From Cytidiella melzeri (lineage: Eukaryota; Basidiomycota; Agaricomycetes; Polyporales; Irpicaceae), in the NCBI GenBank assembly GCA_022592445.1, contig JABYQR010000148.1:1-64000 (forward strand): 64,000 nucleotides of DNA, in the 5' to 3' direction. Below the pieces are notes generated by a model. The model did not search any database and was not told where the DNA came from. It saw only the letters and a program-made list of their open reading frames with translations. A program made the position numbers and the translations under genes. Each line of letters starts with the position of its first letter. Within the stretch, counting starts at the first letter, position 1. This document shows, one piece after another, positions 10,928 to 20,979 of the stretch.

Positions 10928-11982
10928 ACTATTGTATGTTGTATGACCACGGCACCTTAATATGACAGTTGAACAAAATCAGTTCAAATGAGATAACAGC
11001 CAGTACTCGAGAACATTGCGGCAGGTTCCAGCGGTCGATTCGGCGGGACGAGACACAAAGCGCTGGCTTCGTGGCGCTTGCGCGGCTGGACTGACACGAG
11101 CAGTGCATTCGGAGTTGCGATGCTGCCGCGGGATGAAAGAGATATGCAATGTCGAGCCTAACGATCCTCTATGTCGCGACTCGAACTACTCACAAAGGTG
11201 AGTCATAGCCGCCCTCCGACACTGTATTGTTGCTGATTGAAAGGGACAGAAGTAATGGATCTCCACAAGCCCAAAAGACATTCGCGGGCGACAGATTCGC
11301 GTTGGTAGGGGGTATGTAGGTTTACACGTTTCGTTACGGGTTGCGGTGGATCGATGTTTTGGGCCAATTCGATGAACCTGCGCTCATGGTCCACCCACAA
11401 ACTCCGACGAGTTTCTTAGATGGCACCAACAGGGTTTTCTGATATGCGCTTGAAAAAATAATATCTCTTCTTTCGAGGGTTTCTGTGGTTCAGGATCTTA
11501 TGGACATTGCAAGTGCTTGTCACACGAACTCGAGGTCGTCGCGCCCGTCTCACTGATCGTTGTGCGCAGGAATTGTGTGGGGATGTACCTCGAAGGGCTG
11601 CATCCACCGTGTCGTTCGTCTCGTGCGAACTGCGCCGGGCACGATACATAGCCCAAAGTCATACCGAGGTGCAGACGAAAACAGCGCGGACACCTGGATC
11701 TGTCATCTGCAGCATCCCTAGCAACATATATTCGGCTTGCGCACCCATTTCCACTCATCCAAGCAAATGGCTATTCACGAAACCGTCTCGTTCAATCGTC
11801 AAATATGACGGACGCCATGATCATACACATTATTCTCCGAGAAACTAGTAAGTGCTGTTTTCGGAGGTCAAAGGTCCAAAATGAAGCTCACTACCCGACA
11901 ATACCGAAGTATAAATACTGCTGTATTGACCCCGAAACCAAGCATGACTGCTACTACTACAACCACCACTAGAAGACTCCAA
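10928..11982. other. Intergenic region, nothing recognised
   Basis: About 1.05 kb between two convergent genes. Only short open frames are present on both strands, with no domain or repeat recognised. It should contain the 3' ends of SRP receptor alpha and of the first membrane-protein gene. Confidence 0.4.
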
Positions 11983-13554
11983 CTAAACCGCCCAACCAAT
12001 CTCCCCAGCTTGCGACTTCGTGCGAATACGAGGATCAGAGTTGGCGTCCACCTGCATGCTCATCCTAGCGATTTTCCTTGGGTTCAACATCGGGCTCGTG
12101 CTCTTCATGTCCCCTTCGTCGTCGCTTTCGTGGAAGGGATCTACGTATGAGCTACCAGCGAGTAGATCGTGCTGAGACGTCAGCGAGGTGTGTGCAGAAC
12201 TCGACTGCGCGCCATGCGACGAGCTCGACCCGGCGGACGTATACTCCGAGTCACTCGTGCTGGGCACTGGCTTTCGCGCAGCCGATCTCGGATACGCAGA
12301 TGGGTTTGCCGTGGCACCACCAGCCAACGCCGCCAGATAGAGTTCTTGACGCTGCCGCGCCGCATCGTTCAACTTCTCAACCAGAGGGTCATTGAAGTTC
12401 CCTTTGGTGAACGGTGGCGGAGGCTCATCTGCCGCGCCTTCTTCTGCTGCCAAGCTTCCAAACACACCCGCTCCGACACCCGCCACGCCTGCTCCTACCG
12501 CCTCCTCTCGAAACATCTCCATACTCCTTCCATTCGTCTGCGCGCCATACGGGCTTACAGCCCGGCTCGCGAACCCGCTTCCACTTTCGTACATGCTCAT
12601 CTCTCTCGGTTGGACGGTAAACCCGGCTGCCTTTGCTCCTCCCCCTCCTCCTCCCATGCCCCCATCCCGAGCGTTCTGCACGTTCAGGAATTCCGAGCTG
12701 GGCGCAACACGGTGTGCGCCTCTCCAGCGGTCCATAATCCTCTTTCTGTAAAACCATAGTAGGAAGAGAGCGGCGAGGAGGAGGAGGCCACCGATGACTC
12801 CACCGGCGATCGGACCTGCTATCGACTTTGGCCGACTGGCTGCGGAGGAGAGTGCTGGTGTAGTTGATCCTGAGCCTGGTTGGGCGCTCGAGGGGACCAT
12901 TGACGAGGGGGACTGTGGTGCTGAGTTTGGCGAAGATGAAGATAGCGCGTAGCCAGATGCGACTGCACTGGGAGGTGATGAATCGAATGGGGAATTAGGG
13001 GAATTAGTGCTAGAGGGTGAGTCAGGTGACGACGGCGGGTTGAGCCCCGGAGTGCTAGAGATCTGCGGGCTGCTGCTTGCACCAGTGCCGCCGTTGCTGC
13101 CTGTACCTGATAAGGTGCTGGGTTCTGTGGGTGAGGCGGGTGTCTGATCTCCGCTAGCGGTGGTTTGACTGGTGACGGGATTCAAAGTTGAAGTGGGTGC
13201 TGCTGCTGGGTCATTAGGTGTAGGTGGAAGAGTAGGAGTCGGTGTGTTCCCAGGTACGGCGGGGGTGACCTGACCTATCGTAGTCACAGAAGGTCCCGCA
13301 ATTTCTGTAGTGATCGTGACTCCAGCGATGGTGGTAGGCAATGGGAGATTGTGCGTCAATGAGAATGGTATGGACTTGGTCACTATGACTGTATTGGCCG
13401 TGCAAGATACAAAATCCGCGAGTAGTTGGCACGCCTGCACCATTAGCGGATGGCCTGGATCTATATTGAAAGTGAGACTGTATTGCTTAACGTGAAAAAA
13501 TTTGACCGTGCACATACCGCCATTCCCTGTCCTAAGCTTGAAGACGTTACTCAT
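11983..13554 (-). CDS. Ser/Thr/Pro-rich single-pass membrane protein (array copy A)
   Basis: Open frame of 523 codons. Residues 1-85 form a small domain with CTANTVIVTKS and TTIAGVTITTEIAG. A Ser/Thr/Pro-rich, probably O-glycosylated stalk follows to about residue 245. One membrane segment (IAGGVIGGLLLLAALFLLWF) ends in a basic YRKR stop-transfer. The cytoplasmic tail holds DEPPPPF. The layout resembles fungal cell-wall sensors such as Mid2, but there is no WSC domain. No signal peptide precedes the domain in this exon. An upstream exon at about 13770-13916 (ATG, hydrophobic stretch SALLMTATSVAMM, then a GT donor) could supply one, though the joining acceptor was not resolved. This is the most intact member of a local family; its function is unknown. 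Confidence 0.72.
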   Translation of the reverse strand: MSNVFKLRTGNGGMCTVKFFHVKQYSLTFNIDPGHPLMVQACQLLADFVSCTANTVIVTKSIPFSLTHNLPLPTTIAGVTITTEIAGPSVTTIGQVTPAVPGNTPTPTLPPTPNDPAAAPTSTLNPVTSQTTASGDQTPASPTEPSTLSGTGSNGGTGASSSPQISSTPGLNPPSSPDSPSSTNSPNSPFDSSPPSAVASGYALSSSSPNSAPQSPSSMVPSSAQPGSGSTTPALSSAASRPKSIAGPIAGGVIGGLLLLAALFLLWFYRKRIMDRWRGAHRVAPSSEFLNVQNARDGGMGGGGGGAKAAGFTVQPREMSMYESGSGFASRAVSPYGAQTNGRSMEMFREEAVGAGVAGVGAGVFGSLAAEEGAADEPPPPFTKGNFNDPLVEKLNDAARQRQELYLAALAGGATANPSAYPRSAARKPVPSTSDSEYTSAGSSSSHGAQSSSAHTSLTSQHDLLAGSSYVDPFHESDDEGDMKSTSPMLNPRKIARMSMQVDANSDPRIRTKSQAGEIGWAV

Positions 13555-13769
13555 GATTCACTTCGAGTAACCAGAATCAGGCCAACATAAGCTTGTGGCG
13601 CAAGGGAATATTTGCGTTGTGTGAGACACCTTGCCGTACGCTTCTTGTGCTGCAAGATGCTACGGCTGAGAGACGAGGCTAGCTCGATGGTCACGGTGGA
13701 GAGGAAGGCTGAGGGCAAGAGGTGGGCGAGTGAGAGTCGGAGTGGTCGTGAACGAAAAGTGATACATAC

Positions 13770-13916
13770 AGGCATCTCGTTATGATATCTGTTACGGCTG
13801 CCGTACTTGAACAAGGAGATGGCATTTGAACAACGAAAGCTGTGGATGGGAGGTAGCTGCATCATGGCAACAGATGTGGCTGTCATGAGCAGGGCGCTCT
13901 TTGACTTCTTGATCAT
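13770..13916 (-). other. Possible 5' exon with signal-peptide-like start for copy A
   Basis: An ATG at 13916 opens about 49 codons beginning MIKKSKSALLMTATSVAMM and ending at a gtatgt donor near 13770. A hydrophobic N terminus is what the downstream membrane protein lacks. The frame of the main exon has a stop just before its own ATG, so the joining acceptor would have to lie inside that exon or at its edge. Not resolved. Confidence 0.25.
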
Positions 13917-13976
13917 CTATGTACCAACTCCCCACACAAAAAAGCAAAGTTATTCTCAATCCCGCCAAACAGTTCA

Positions 13977-14628
13977 TGATCCATAATGATAATACGTAGG
14001 TGGCTTTGTGATGTTACTTGGATGCGCTCAGCTACTGATATTCAACCCCACGGTCATGGTGCAAGGTTGCGCAGGTATCCACGGCGAGCGATGTCAGCGT
14101 TGCACTGTTACACTGTTGCATAATTTCGCGTGTTGCAACACCTTCTGGACCACGGGTCAACTGAGACGAGCTCGCTCCTCCCAATATTCCTAGCTATAGT
14201 CTACTGAGGGTCGATGCGGGCCTTGCGATCGCACGAAGTTCAAAACAGCCTCAGACGGTGCACGAGTGGTGCGTCAAGGTGCGTACTATCATAGACTACT
14301 TACCTGACTTAGCTCGATATCATTTATTGATAGGGCACCGTGGTGTGAGTGCAACTAACAGTCCTCTTTTGTGAGGAAGCATATGCGTTCGTAAGTTCAT
14401 CGCAGTACCCAACAGAAGCTGATCATGCAATCTTCTGACTCGCTGGAGTGGACGCGCCGTTTCATGCACAGCACAGTGGGAATCTTGACAACGCTATCGT
14501 CCCTGATGCAATGATGAAACAAAGGTACGTTACACTGGGATTGTCTGTCAGGCACAAAGCATGATCACGAGATATCTATATTCAGGATGAAACGTAAGCT
14601 GCTGGGAGTCGTGCTCGCGTACTGGTTA
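13977..14628. repeat. Intergenic DNA containing a duplicated segment (left copy)
   Basis: Positions about 14220-14628, continuing into the pseudogene fragment, are paralogous to about 15120-15480. Shared landmarks include 'agggcacc', 'gtgagtgcaact', 'catgcgttcgt', 'catgcacagcacag' and 'atatctat.ttcagg'. The duplication places a decayed copy of the membrane-protein 3' end beside its own 3' flank. No intact gene was recognised. Confidence 0.55.
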
Positions 14629-14826
14629 TCACTGCTCATGCTCATCATTCCCTCGACGAATAGCAGAGAGGTTAAAGTCAGCGGGATCAAGAGGTGCATC
14701 TGCACAGTATGGTAGAGGTGGGTCAGAATATTTCGTCATGGTGCTTCTACCAGAAACGCTACTAATAGTGCTCCTCTCCAATAGTATCACATCTCTACAC
14801 GAACTACTGAAGTTCAGACCAAACAC
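14629..14826 (-). pseudogene. C-terminal fragment of the membrane-protein family
   Basis: The minus strand reads ERSTISSVSG, then SDPPLPYCADAPLDPADFNL, then SAIRRGNDEHEQ and a stop. This matches the tail of copy C (LQRSTSVFTITG, SDPPPPYCADEPVVPAEVNL, SAVCLRSEDEQQ). Only the last ~45 codons survive. Nothing upstream encodes the stalk or the membrane segment, so it is a truncated duplicate. Confidence 0.7.
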
Positions 14827-14828
14827 TC

Positions 14829-15060
14829 CCTAGTCGAACAGCAGAAGGATTAATCCCGGCGGGATTGAAGGGCTTATTGATGCAGTACGATGGGGATGGA
14901 TTCGAACCTCTTGTCATGGCACTTCCACCAGAGATGATGCCTCGAATCAACGCTGATCAGCTGGCGCAACTGTGTCAGATTTCCTCCCGTCTCTCCTCTT
15001 TCTCCTCTTCATAACTATCCCTCTTCTCTGTACTGGGCAAAGACAGAACACGTTACAAAA
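14829..15060 (-). pseudogene. Second decayed C-terminal fragment of the family
   Basis: The minus strand carries a degenerate version of the copy E tail. It has a 'cccagtacagag' start followed by Glu/Arg-rich codons and an early TGA, then 'acaagaggttcgaatcc' corresponding to TRGSDP, and ends near 'gttcgactagggag'. Frames are broken. It lies directly next to the previous fragment, so two different tails sit back to back. Confidence 0.55.
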
Positions 15061-15119
15061 CCATTTTGGCCAGCCGATTGAGGCAAGCTAACTCCTCGAT
15101 CCTCATGCCCCAGTGGTCG

Positions 15120-15476
15120 CGGCCCTTGCGATTGCTAGTTCAGAGCAGTCGAGGTCATCACTGAATTATACTCATTATCTATAGGGCACCAGGGGGTGAG
15201 TGCAACTCTCACTGCTCCGTCATACACCATCTTGGAAGCATGCGCGTTCGTTTCATCGCAGCACCCCCAACAAGAGCTAAGATTGCAACCTTCACACTAG
15301 CTGGACTAGACGTGTCGTTCCATGCACAGCACAGCGGTATTCCTGGGAAACTATTGTCCGTGATAAATCGATGGCATAAAGGTGTGTTACTCTGAGATTA
15401 AACAACAGGTGCAAATCACGAAATATCTATTTTCAGGGTAAAGCGTACATTGCTGGGTATTCTACTCTCGCACTGG
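15120..15476. repeat. Duplicated 3'-flanking segment (right copy)
   Basis: Paralogous to about 14220-14630 over some 400 bp (see that entry). It directly follows the 3' end of copy C, so it is the natural 3' flank of a family gene. A short exon-like stretch around 15275-15380, bounded by cag and a gtgtgt donor, is the best conserved piece. Confidence 0.55.
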
Positions 15477-16577
15477 TCACTGCTGCTCATCTTCGCTCCG
15501 TAGACAAACAGCAGACAGGTTAACTTCAGCCGGAACAACAGGTTCATCTGCGCAGTAAGGTGGAGGCGGGTCAGAATCTCCGGTAATGGTGAAAACGCTA
15601 GTGCTCCTCTGCAAAGTATTCGACTGGCTCGACTCTGAAGGTTCTCTCTCCACGTCTTCCGCCTCTTTCACCTCCTCTTGGTGATCGGTCTGCACTGTAG
15701 CTGGCGAGATGCAGTGACGTGAACTAGCCGTGCTGACCGCCACACTACTCTCTGAGCCTGCGTCTCTTGGCTGCCAATCACTGGAATGCTGTGGGCCAAA
15801 TACACTCGCCGGCGAGCATGGGATAACAGGCCATTCCGCACTTGCAATGCACGTGGCAGGCTTAGGCTTCCGTCTCCTGTTTAGGTAGACTGCCACAAAA
15901 ACGGTGAAGAGTACGAGGACACCGACTGCAACACCTGCGATCATGCCCTCGCTTACATTGGCTGGCTTGCGTGGTCCTGCCGACGATGGTGTGAAGGGAA
16001 TTGTCAAAGGTGCCAAGGACGTCGATGACGGTGTAAGGGACGCTAGGGATGTTGTAGGGGATAATCCAGGTGAGGTAACGTCGGAAAGGGGGGTTGGTGC
16101 TGAGGTACTCGGCGGAGTGGTGTCCGCATTGGAGCTCGACATTGACATTACCCCAGGGTTGGAAGTGGGACTTGGTGTGTTGGGAGATATAGCAGGAGCT
16201 GTGTCAGCTTTACCGCCGGGTGTTGAGCCCGTAGAGCTAGGCGCTTCGAGGACGGGTGGTGAACTGCTCGGGGTATCTGAAGGCGCAGTGGTAGCAATTA
16301 TATCGCTAGACGTGTCTGAAATAGCTGCATCGGGTGTTGTCGATTCACTGGCAATGGTAACTGTGTCGAACGCCGTTGAGAATGGGCTGTCAATAGGGAT
16401 ATTTGTTGCCTCAATGGTCTCCGACGGGACTACACGGTGCCGTAGATCTGCAGTGGCTAACCATGAGAACAAACCGTGAGATAACTGAAGCCAAAGCGGG
16501 AACGTACCAGGACCATGAGTAGTGGTAGCTTGCCTAGCTATGAAGACATTACGCATGATGGACTCGTAGATACTCAA
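15477..16577 (-). CDS. Ser/Thr/Pro-rich single-pass membrane protein (array copy C)
   Basis: Open frame of 366 codons starting MSIYESIMRNVFIARQ. A Ser/Thr/Pro-rich stalk covers about residues 70-205. The membrane segment is MIAGVAVGVLVLFTVFVAVY followed by LNRRRKPK. The cytoplasmic tail is Glu/Ser-rich and ends with SDPPPPYCADEP, a PPxY-type motif able to bind WW domains. The N-terminal small domain has diverged from copy A and lacks CTANTVIV. No classical signal peptide is visible, so an upstream exon may be missing or the start may be wrong. The tail is shared with the fragments to its right in minus-strand order and with copy E. Probably functional but unproven. Confidence 0.65.
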   Translation of the reverse strand: MSIYESIMRNVFIARQATTTHGPGTFPLWLQLSHGLFSWLATADLRHRVVPSETIEATNIPIDSPFSTAFDTVTIASESTTPDAAISDTSSDIIATTAPSDTPSSSPPVLEAPSSTGSTPGGKADTAPAISPNTPSPTSNPGVMSMSSSNADTTPPSTSAPTPLSDVTSPGLSPTTSLASLTPSSTSLAPLTIPFTPSSAGPRKPANVSEGMIAGVAVGVLVLFTVFVAVYLNRRRKPKPATCIASAEWPVIPCSPASVFGPQHSSDWQPRDAGSESSVAVSTASSRHCISPATVQTDHQEEVKEAEDVEREPSESSQSNTLQRSTSVFTITGDSDPPPPYCADEPVVPAEVNLSAVCLRSEDEQQ

Positions 16578-17868
16578 GTGTTGCGATGAGGAGGGGAGCT
16601 GTCGCTCCTTGCTGCGGTGACTATTTACACATTACAACATCGCCGTTTAAGTTCCATCGGTTCGAGTTCTGTGTTGGCCACAATTTCTAACAAGCAGGGG
16701 CTGATTTACCTTTCCCCATTTCCGACAGGCGTGATAATATGGAGCTTTTGCCTGATGCATGTCGAACTGCCTGCCACTGTCAACCGCGATCAAGCATACT
16801 ATGAGACAGGCAGCCAGAGCGCCCTACGGATATACTTGAACTTCTCTATGCGGAGAGCCGTGGTGCTGCTTCAGCTGCTGAAGATGGCTTTGAGAAGTCG
16901 AGGAGGTCGAGGATGATGCTAGTACAACTTGTTCAAGGGAACCAATGGAATTTGAGTTTGGTTCTCAGACTCAAGTACCCAGCGAAGTCATAATGAAATG
17001 ATGGAAAATAACACAATACTGCTAAATTTTGGATGGAACAGAATTGGTTACAAACATTGTGCGGGCTGTACACAGTACAAAGCGTGGCAGCACGGCGTGC
17101 GAACGAACTTCTGTTTCCGACAGTGCTGCCAAAGTTGTCTCAGATATGATGCCTGCGCTATATTGTAAGTATAGGAGTGCAGCTACCCGTGGCCGGAGTA
17201 TATTTTTCGGTTTAAAGACGTCATGCGTGGTTTGGCTAGTAAGGGGTGTGAGCGATGCACGAGGTGTCGAACTAGTAGGCCCGGGACTTATTGTTCGAGC
17301 AGGTGTGTGAGCGCACACGACAAGAAGAACAACAGGACTCAGGACTACCGCTTCATCGTATGGGGATACACACATTTTGAATTTTCTTCCGAAGCTTTGA
17401 TGAGATGAGACTGGATCTGTTCGTTTCTGTACGAGCATGTCGTAATGTGGAAAATGACAACCACGAGCAAACTTAGACACCTTCCGAATCAGGTTGATCA
17501 GGAAGATTACGGCCAAACAATAACAAACTTTCTGCCCGCGAAAGCCACTGAAGTTGCGATTCCCAATTCTTCAAAAACACGACCTCCCGGGTGAACATTA
17601 TCTTTTGGTTTGAATAGCGACCATCTGCTGAAATACTATAACCAGCTGTGCGTCACGTTGCAGCCTCAGCAGCAAGGATGCTGACTGCACAACACCTACA
17701 AGTTGCCGTTGACCTATTGCTCTGGTTGACTCGAAAATCCGGCAGTGAGTCGTTCAAAGGTTCAAAGGTATGTTATACTCTGCGTTTGTGATTGAAATAG
17801 GAGGAATCCTCACTGGATATCCGCATAGGGCTCATAACGGCAAATGTTCTACGCTGGGTATCATTTCT
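16578..17868 (-). pseudogene. Spacer with a weak family remnant (copy D)
   Basis: A minus-strand frame at 17022-17516 ends with VLCTARTMFVTNSVPSKI, which resembles CTANTVIVTKSIPF of copy A. The rest of the frame has no recognisable family features, and neither a membrane segment nor a tail follows. About 17690-17868 resembles the 3' flank of the other copies (a 'aaaggtatgttacac'-like stretch). The remainder, 16578-17021, shows nothing recognisable. Confidence 0.35.
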
Positions 17869-18930
17869 CTACAGTAACACTGTTCGACCACAAACTCCCT
17901 GGTCGACTAGCAGAAAGATCAAAGTCGGCGAGATTGAAGGGCTCATTGACGCAGTAGGGCGGAGGGGGTCCGAACCTCTTGTCATAACGCTTCCACCAAA
18001 AATGCTGGCGCTCCTCTCGATGCTTTCCGGCTGGCGTAAATCTGTCAGATTCCCTTCCACCTCTCCCACCTCTCCCACTTCTCTCGACTCTCTCGCCTCT
18101 TTCTCCTCGCGGATAACTCTCTGCTCTGTACTGGGCGACATCCTGTACTCCGCCCCAACTGTGCTCACGCGAACGCTGCTCTCTGCGCTAGCTCTCCTCT
18201 GCTGCCAGCGATTTTCTGGCCCAGAACTACTGGCCGGCAAGAACGGGCTGGGCAACCGATCCGCATCCTTGACACGCATGCCGAGCCTTCGACTGCTTAT
18301 GCGCCGCCTCCTACGCCACAAGAGGACTGCCATCATTGCAACTACAAGTACGAGACCGCCAATCACACCACCTGCACCCACGCCCGGGTTTGTCTTGCCT
18401 GGACTGCGTGGTAGAATTGACGACGGTGCTAGGGGCGTTGGGGGTGTTGTTGTATTGATAGGTGGCGTACTGAATGATGGAGTAAGGTCAATAGTCATAA
18501 GACTAACGAGCGAGGCAGGTGTTGGTTGTGTAGTGATGAGCTCTGTAGCCTGTATCATATTACTGTCTGCAACTTGGACAGTAGTGAAGACACCGAAACC
18601 ATTGTCAGTGGTGATGCCGGTGATGTCTGGGGAGGCTGTATGAAACACCGAAATGCCCAAAGTTGATGTGCGTGCCAATGTCAGTGGGTCACTAGGTGGA
18701 GGAGTAGAAGCTGGCGTGTTCCCAGGTGTGTTCTGACCTATTGTCGTCACTGGGTTTCCCGCAAATTCCGTAGTGAAGATGACTCCAGCGATGCTAGTAG
18801 GAAATGGGGAATCGTGCGTCAATGAGGATGGTATACGCACAATGATGGTATTGGCCGTGCAAGATGCAAAACCCTCTAATAGCTGGCACGCCTGCTCTAT
18901 TTGCGGATGGTCCTAATCTACCTCAACATC
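17869..18930 (-). pseudogene. Membrane-protein family pseudogene (copy E)
   Basis: Homology to copy A starts near 18930, where codons read E-V-D-stop-D-H-P, against I-D-P-G-H-P in copy A: a TAG at 18913-18915. After it the frame stays open for over 320 codons with SCTANTIIV, TSIAGVIFTTEFAG and VTTIGQ, a Ser/Thr/Pro stalk, and a membrane segment GGVIGGLVLVVAMMAVLLW followed by RRRRR. Near 17960 a run of C is one base shorter than in its relatives. The expected DPPPPYC tail becomes DPLRPTASM and an unrelated end. With one stop and one frameshift it is most likely a pseudogene. A shorter form starting at an internal ATG (18840) remains possible. Confidence 0.65.
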
Positions 18931-18965
18931 GAGCCTGAGAATCTGCTCTTGTAAAGCTAGCAGAT

Positions 18966-19260
18966 GTGCGAGGGGTGGTAGAACTGGTTGTTCGCATTCG
19001 AGGTGCCACAGAGTGTGTAGCGATGATGAGACCATCAAGTTCAACAGTTCAAGCTCCCGCCATGGACCTGGTCACAATGACTGTGTTAGCTGCGTATGCA
19101 TATAGTTTGAAAACCGCGCACACATTTGTGATGTTTGTGTGTGGCACGGGTCAACCTCCAAAATGAGTTTGTGTTGAGTGGGTGTAAACTTGATGAAGTG
19201 CGTACCGTCAGACCCGTCTGGTATGGGATTTCCGTAGATGGTCATTATCATCGAATTATG
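18966..19260 (-). pseudogene. N-terminal fragment of the membrane-protein family (copy F)
   Basis: The minus strand reads FIKFTPTQHKLILEVDPCH, similar to VKFFHVKQYSLTFNIDPGH of copy A. In another frame it then reads YAANTVIVTRSMAGA and a stop, similar to CTANTVIVTKS. The frame change and early stop leave only the first domain. Confidence 0.5.
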
Positions 19261-19867
19261 GGCGTGTTGACAACGTACGAGCGTCGGGGTAGGAAGGAGC
19301 AGCACCGCTTCGCACTTGAGGGAACTTGAGGACCAAAACCGTTGCGAGCTTATTTGCGCTATATGTGAGTAAAAGAGTTTGTTGGTCTCTCTGCTCGGAC
19401 GTCTCACACAGTGAACCAACAATTCCGAACATACTTGAACACCTTGCGAATTAGGACTCACTTTGATATCTGCTGGTGTTTCGTAAAGTAGCCATTGGCA
19501 CGGCATCGTCCCAGACGGCTACGGCTCACATTCTTTTCAACAAAATACAAAGCATGAGTAACCTCACGCACTTCAAGTTTATAAGTGGGATAACCTACGA
19601 CTGTAAACAGGATGGACTTGAATCACGATACTGCTTTACACTGCCCGACAGGTCCAGCAAAAATGTCAATGCATTCCACATCGACATTGCCGGACATGTC
19701 GTTGATGTCGTGACCAACAATACGATTTGACACTGGGTGAGTCGACGACTGTAGAAGATCAAGAAGTTGAAGGCCAATCATATCTGGAAGAGATTAGATT
19801 GTGCAGTGTCTCATTGATAAGCGCTGGCCACATAGTCGTCAGCAACTCTCACACTGACTGATTTATA
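19261..19867. other. Intergenic region upstream of glyoxalase II
   Basis: About 0.6 kb. Short open frames occur on both strands (for example 19476-19730, plus) but none has a domain I recognise. It should hold the glyoxalase II promoter on its right side. Confidence 0.4.
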
Positions 19868-20979
19868 ATGCACTTCTTGCTCTCTCTCAGGACGACCTCC
19901 ACCCTCTCTCGTAGACTGTTCTCCTCTTCGGCCGCTCCTCGCAATATGAAGGTTATCCCAGTGCCAGTCCGTTCCGACAACTACGCCTACCTCATTGTTG
20001 ACGAAGAGACCAAGAAGGCAGCGGCTGTCGATGTTTACGACGTCCCTAAAGTTCAAGCTGCAGCGAAGCAGGCCGGCGTGGAAATCATAGCTGGCCTTAC
20101 GACGCATCATCATCATGATCACAGCGGAGGAAACGAAGTACGCTCTGTCTTTAATCACGCGTGTATGTGTCTTTGTTGGCTGATGATGATAATGTTCTTC
20201 GTCTCGTAGGCATTCGTGCGTACCTACGGCTAGTTCTCGCATTGCTCATCGCTGAGGCAGTGGAACAGGCAGCGGCGTTCCCGGGTGTCCCCATGTATGC
20301 AGGTAGCAACAAGGCGCCCGCCGCGACGAACATTGTTAAGGATAAAGATGAGTTCGGCATCACAGAGAATATCCATGTAAAGTAAGTTTTTATGTTAAGT
20401 GACATTCAGAGTGGATTGTTGCTCATAAGTACGTGATGTTGCTTACGACCTTCACGTTTACAGATGCCTCGCAACACCTTGCCACACGCAAGATTCGATC
20501 TGCTTCCATACCTTCCCCTCCCCGACGTCCTCTTCCAAACACCCCGGAGGCGTCTTCACCGGCGACACCCTTTTCACAGCTGGTTGTGGCCGCTTCTTCG
20601 AGGGCACAGCGCCAGAAATGCATGCCGCCCTCTCCTACCTTGGAACACTCCCTGCCCAAACAATTACCTACAACGGACACGAGTATACCAAAGGCAACTT
20701 GGCGTTTGCTAAGAGCGTAGAGCCCGAGAACGTTGCGCTTGAGAGGTTGGAGAAGTTGGTGGCAGAGGGTCAGACCACGGGAAAGAGCACGATTGCGGAC
20801 GAGAAGGAGTGGAACCCGTTCATGAGGCTGGATCAGCCTGCTATTCAGTGCGTAGTGTCAGATAATGTTTAAGCGAGCAAGGGACTCAATTTGATTTTCA
20901 TAGGAAAGCGACGGGAAAGTCGGAGGAGAGTGCAGTCATGAATGCGCTTCGGGAAATGAAGAACAACTACAGGGGGTAA
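19868..20979 (+). CDS. Hydroxyacylglutathione hydrolase (glyoxalase II)
   Basis: Hydrolyses S-D-lactoylglutathione to D-lactate and glutathione, the second step of methylglyoxal detoxification. Metallo-beta-lactamase fold: the metal-binding THHHHDHSGG ends near residue 87, followed by FTGDTLFTAGCGRFFEG, YNGHEYTKGNLAFA and a C-terminal KEWNPFMR. Exons 19868-20137, 20210-20215, 20269-20381, 20464-20847 and 20904-20979 give 282 residues. The 6-nt second exon is a model choice: it makes the loop after HSGG the length I would expect for the family. The alternative single intron 20138-20256 also keeps frame (284 residues). The first 26 residues are Arg/Ser/Leu-rich with no acid, like a mitochondrial presequence. 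A second ATG at residue 27 (19946) would give a cytosolic form. Confidence 0.93.

Noticed and set aside
14890..14905. Minus-strand 'ggttcgaatcc', a tRNA B-box-like word
   Set aside because: It corresponds to the TRGSDP codons of the decayed tail fragment, and no cloverleaf partner sequence flanks it.
15904..16479. 191-codon plus-strand frame, and a similar one at 18002-18643
   Set aside because: Antisense to the Ser/Thr/Pro stalks of membrane-protein copies C and E.
20257..20381. Glyoxalase II model with one 119-nt intron
   Set aside because: In frame and not excluded, but it needs a weak gctgag acceptor and makes the loop two residues longer than expected; kept as the alternative.
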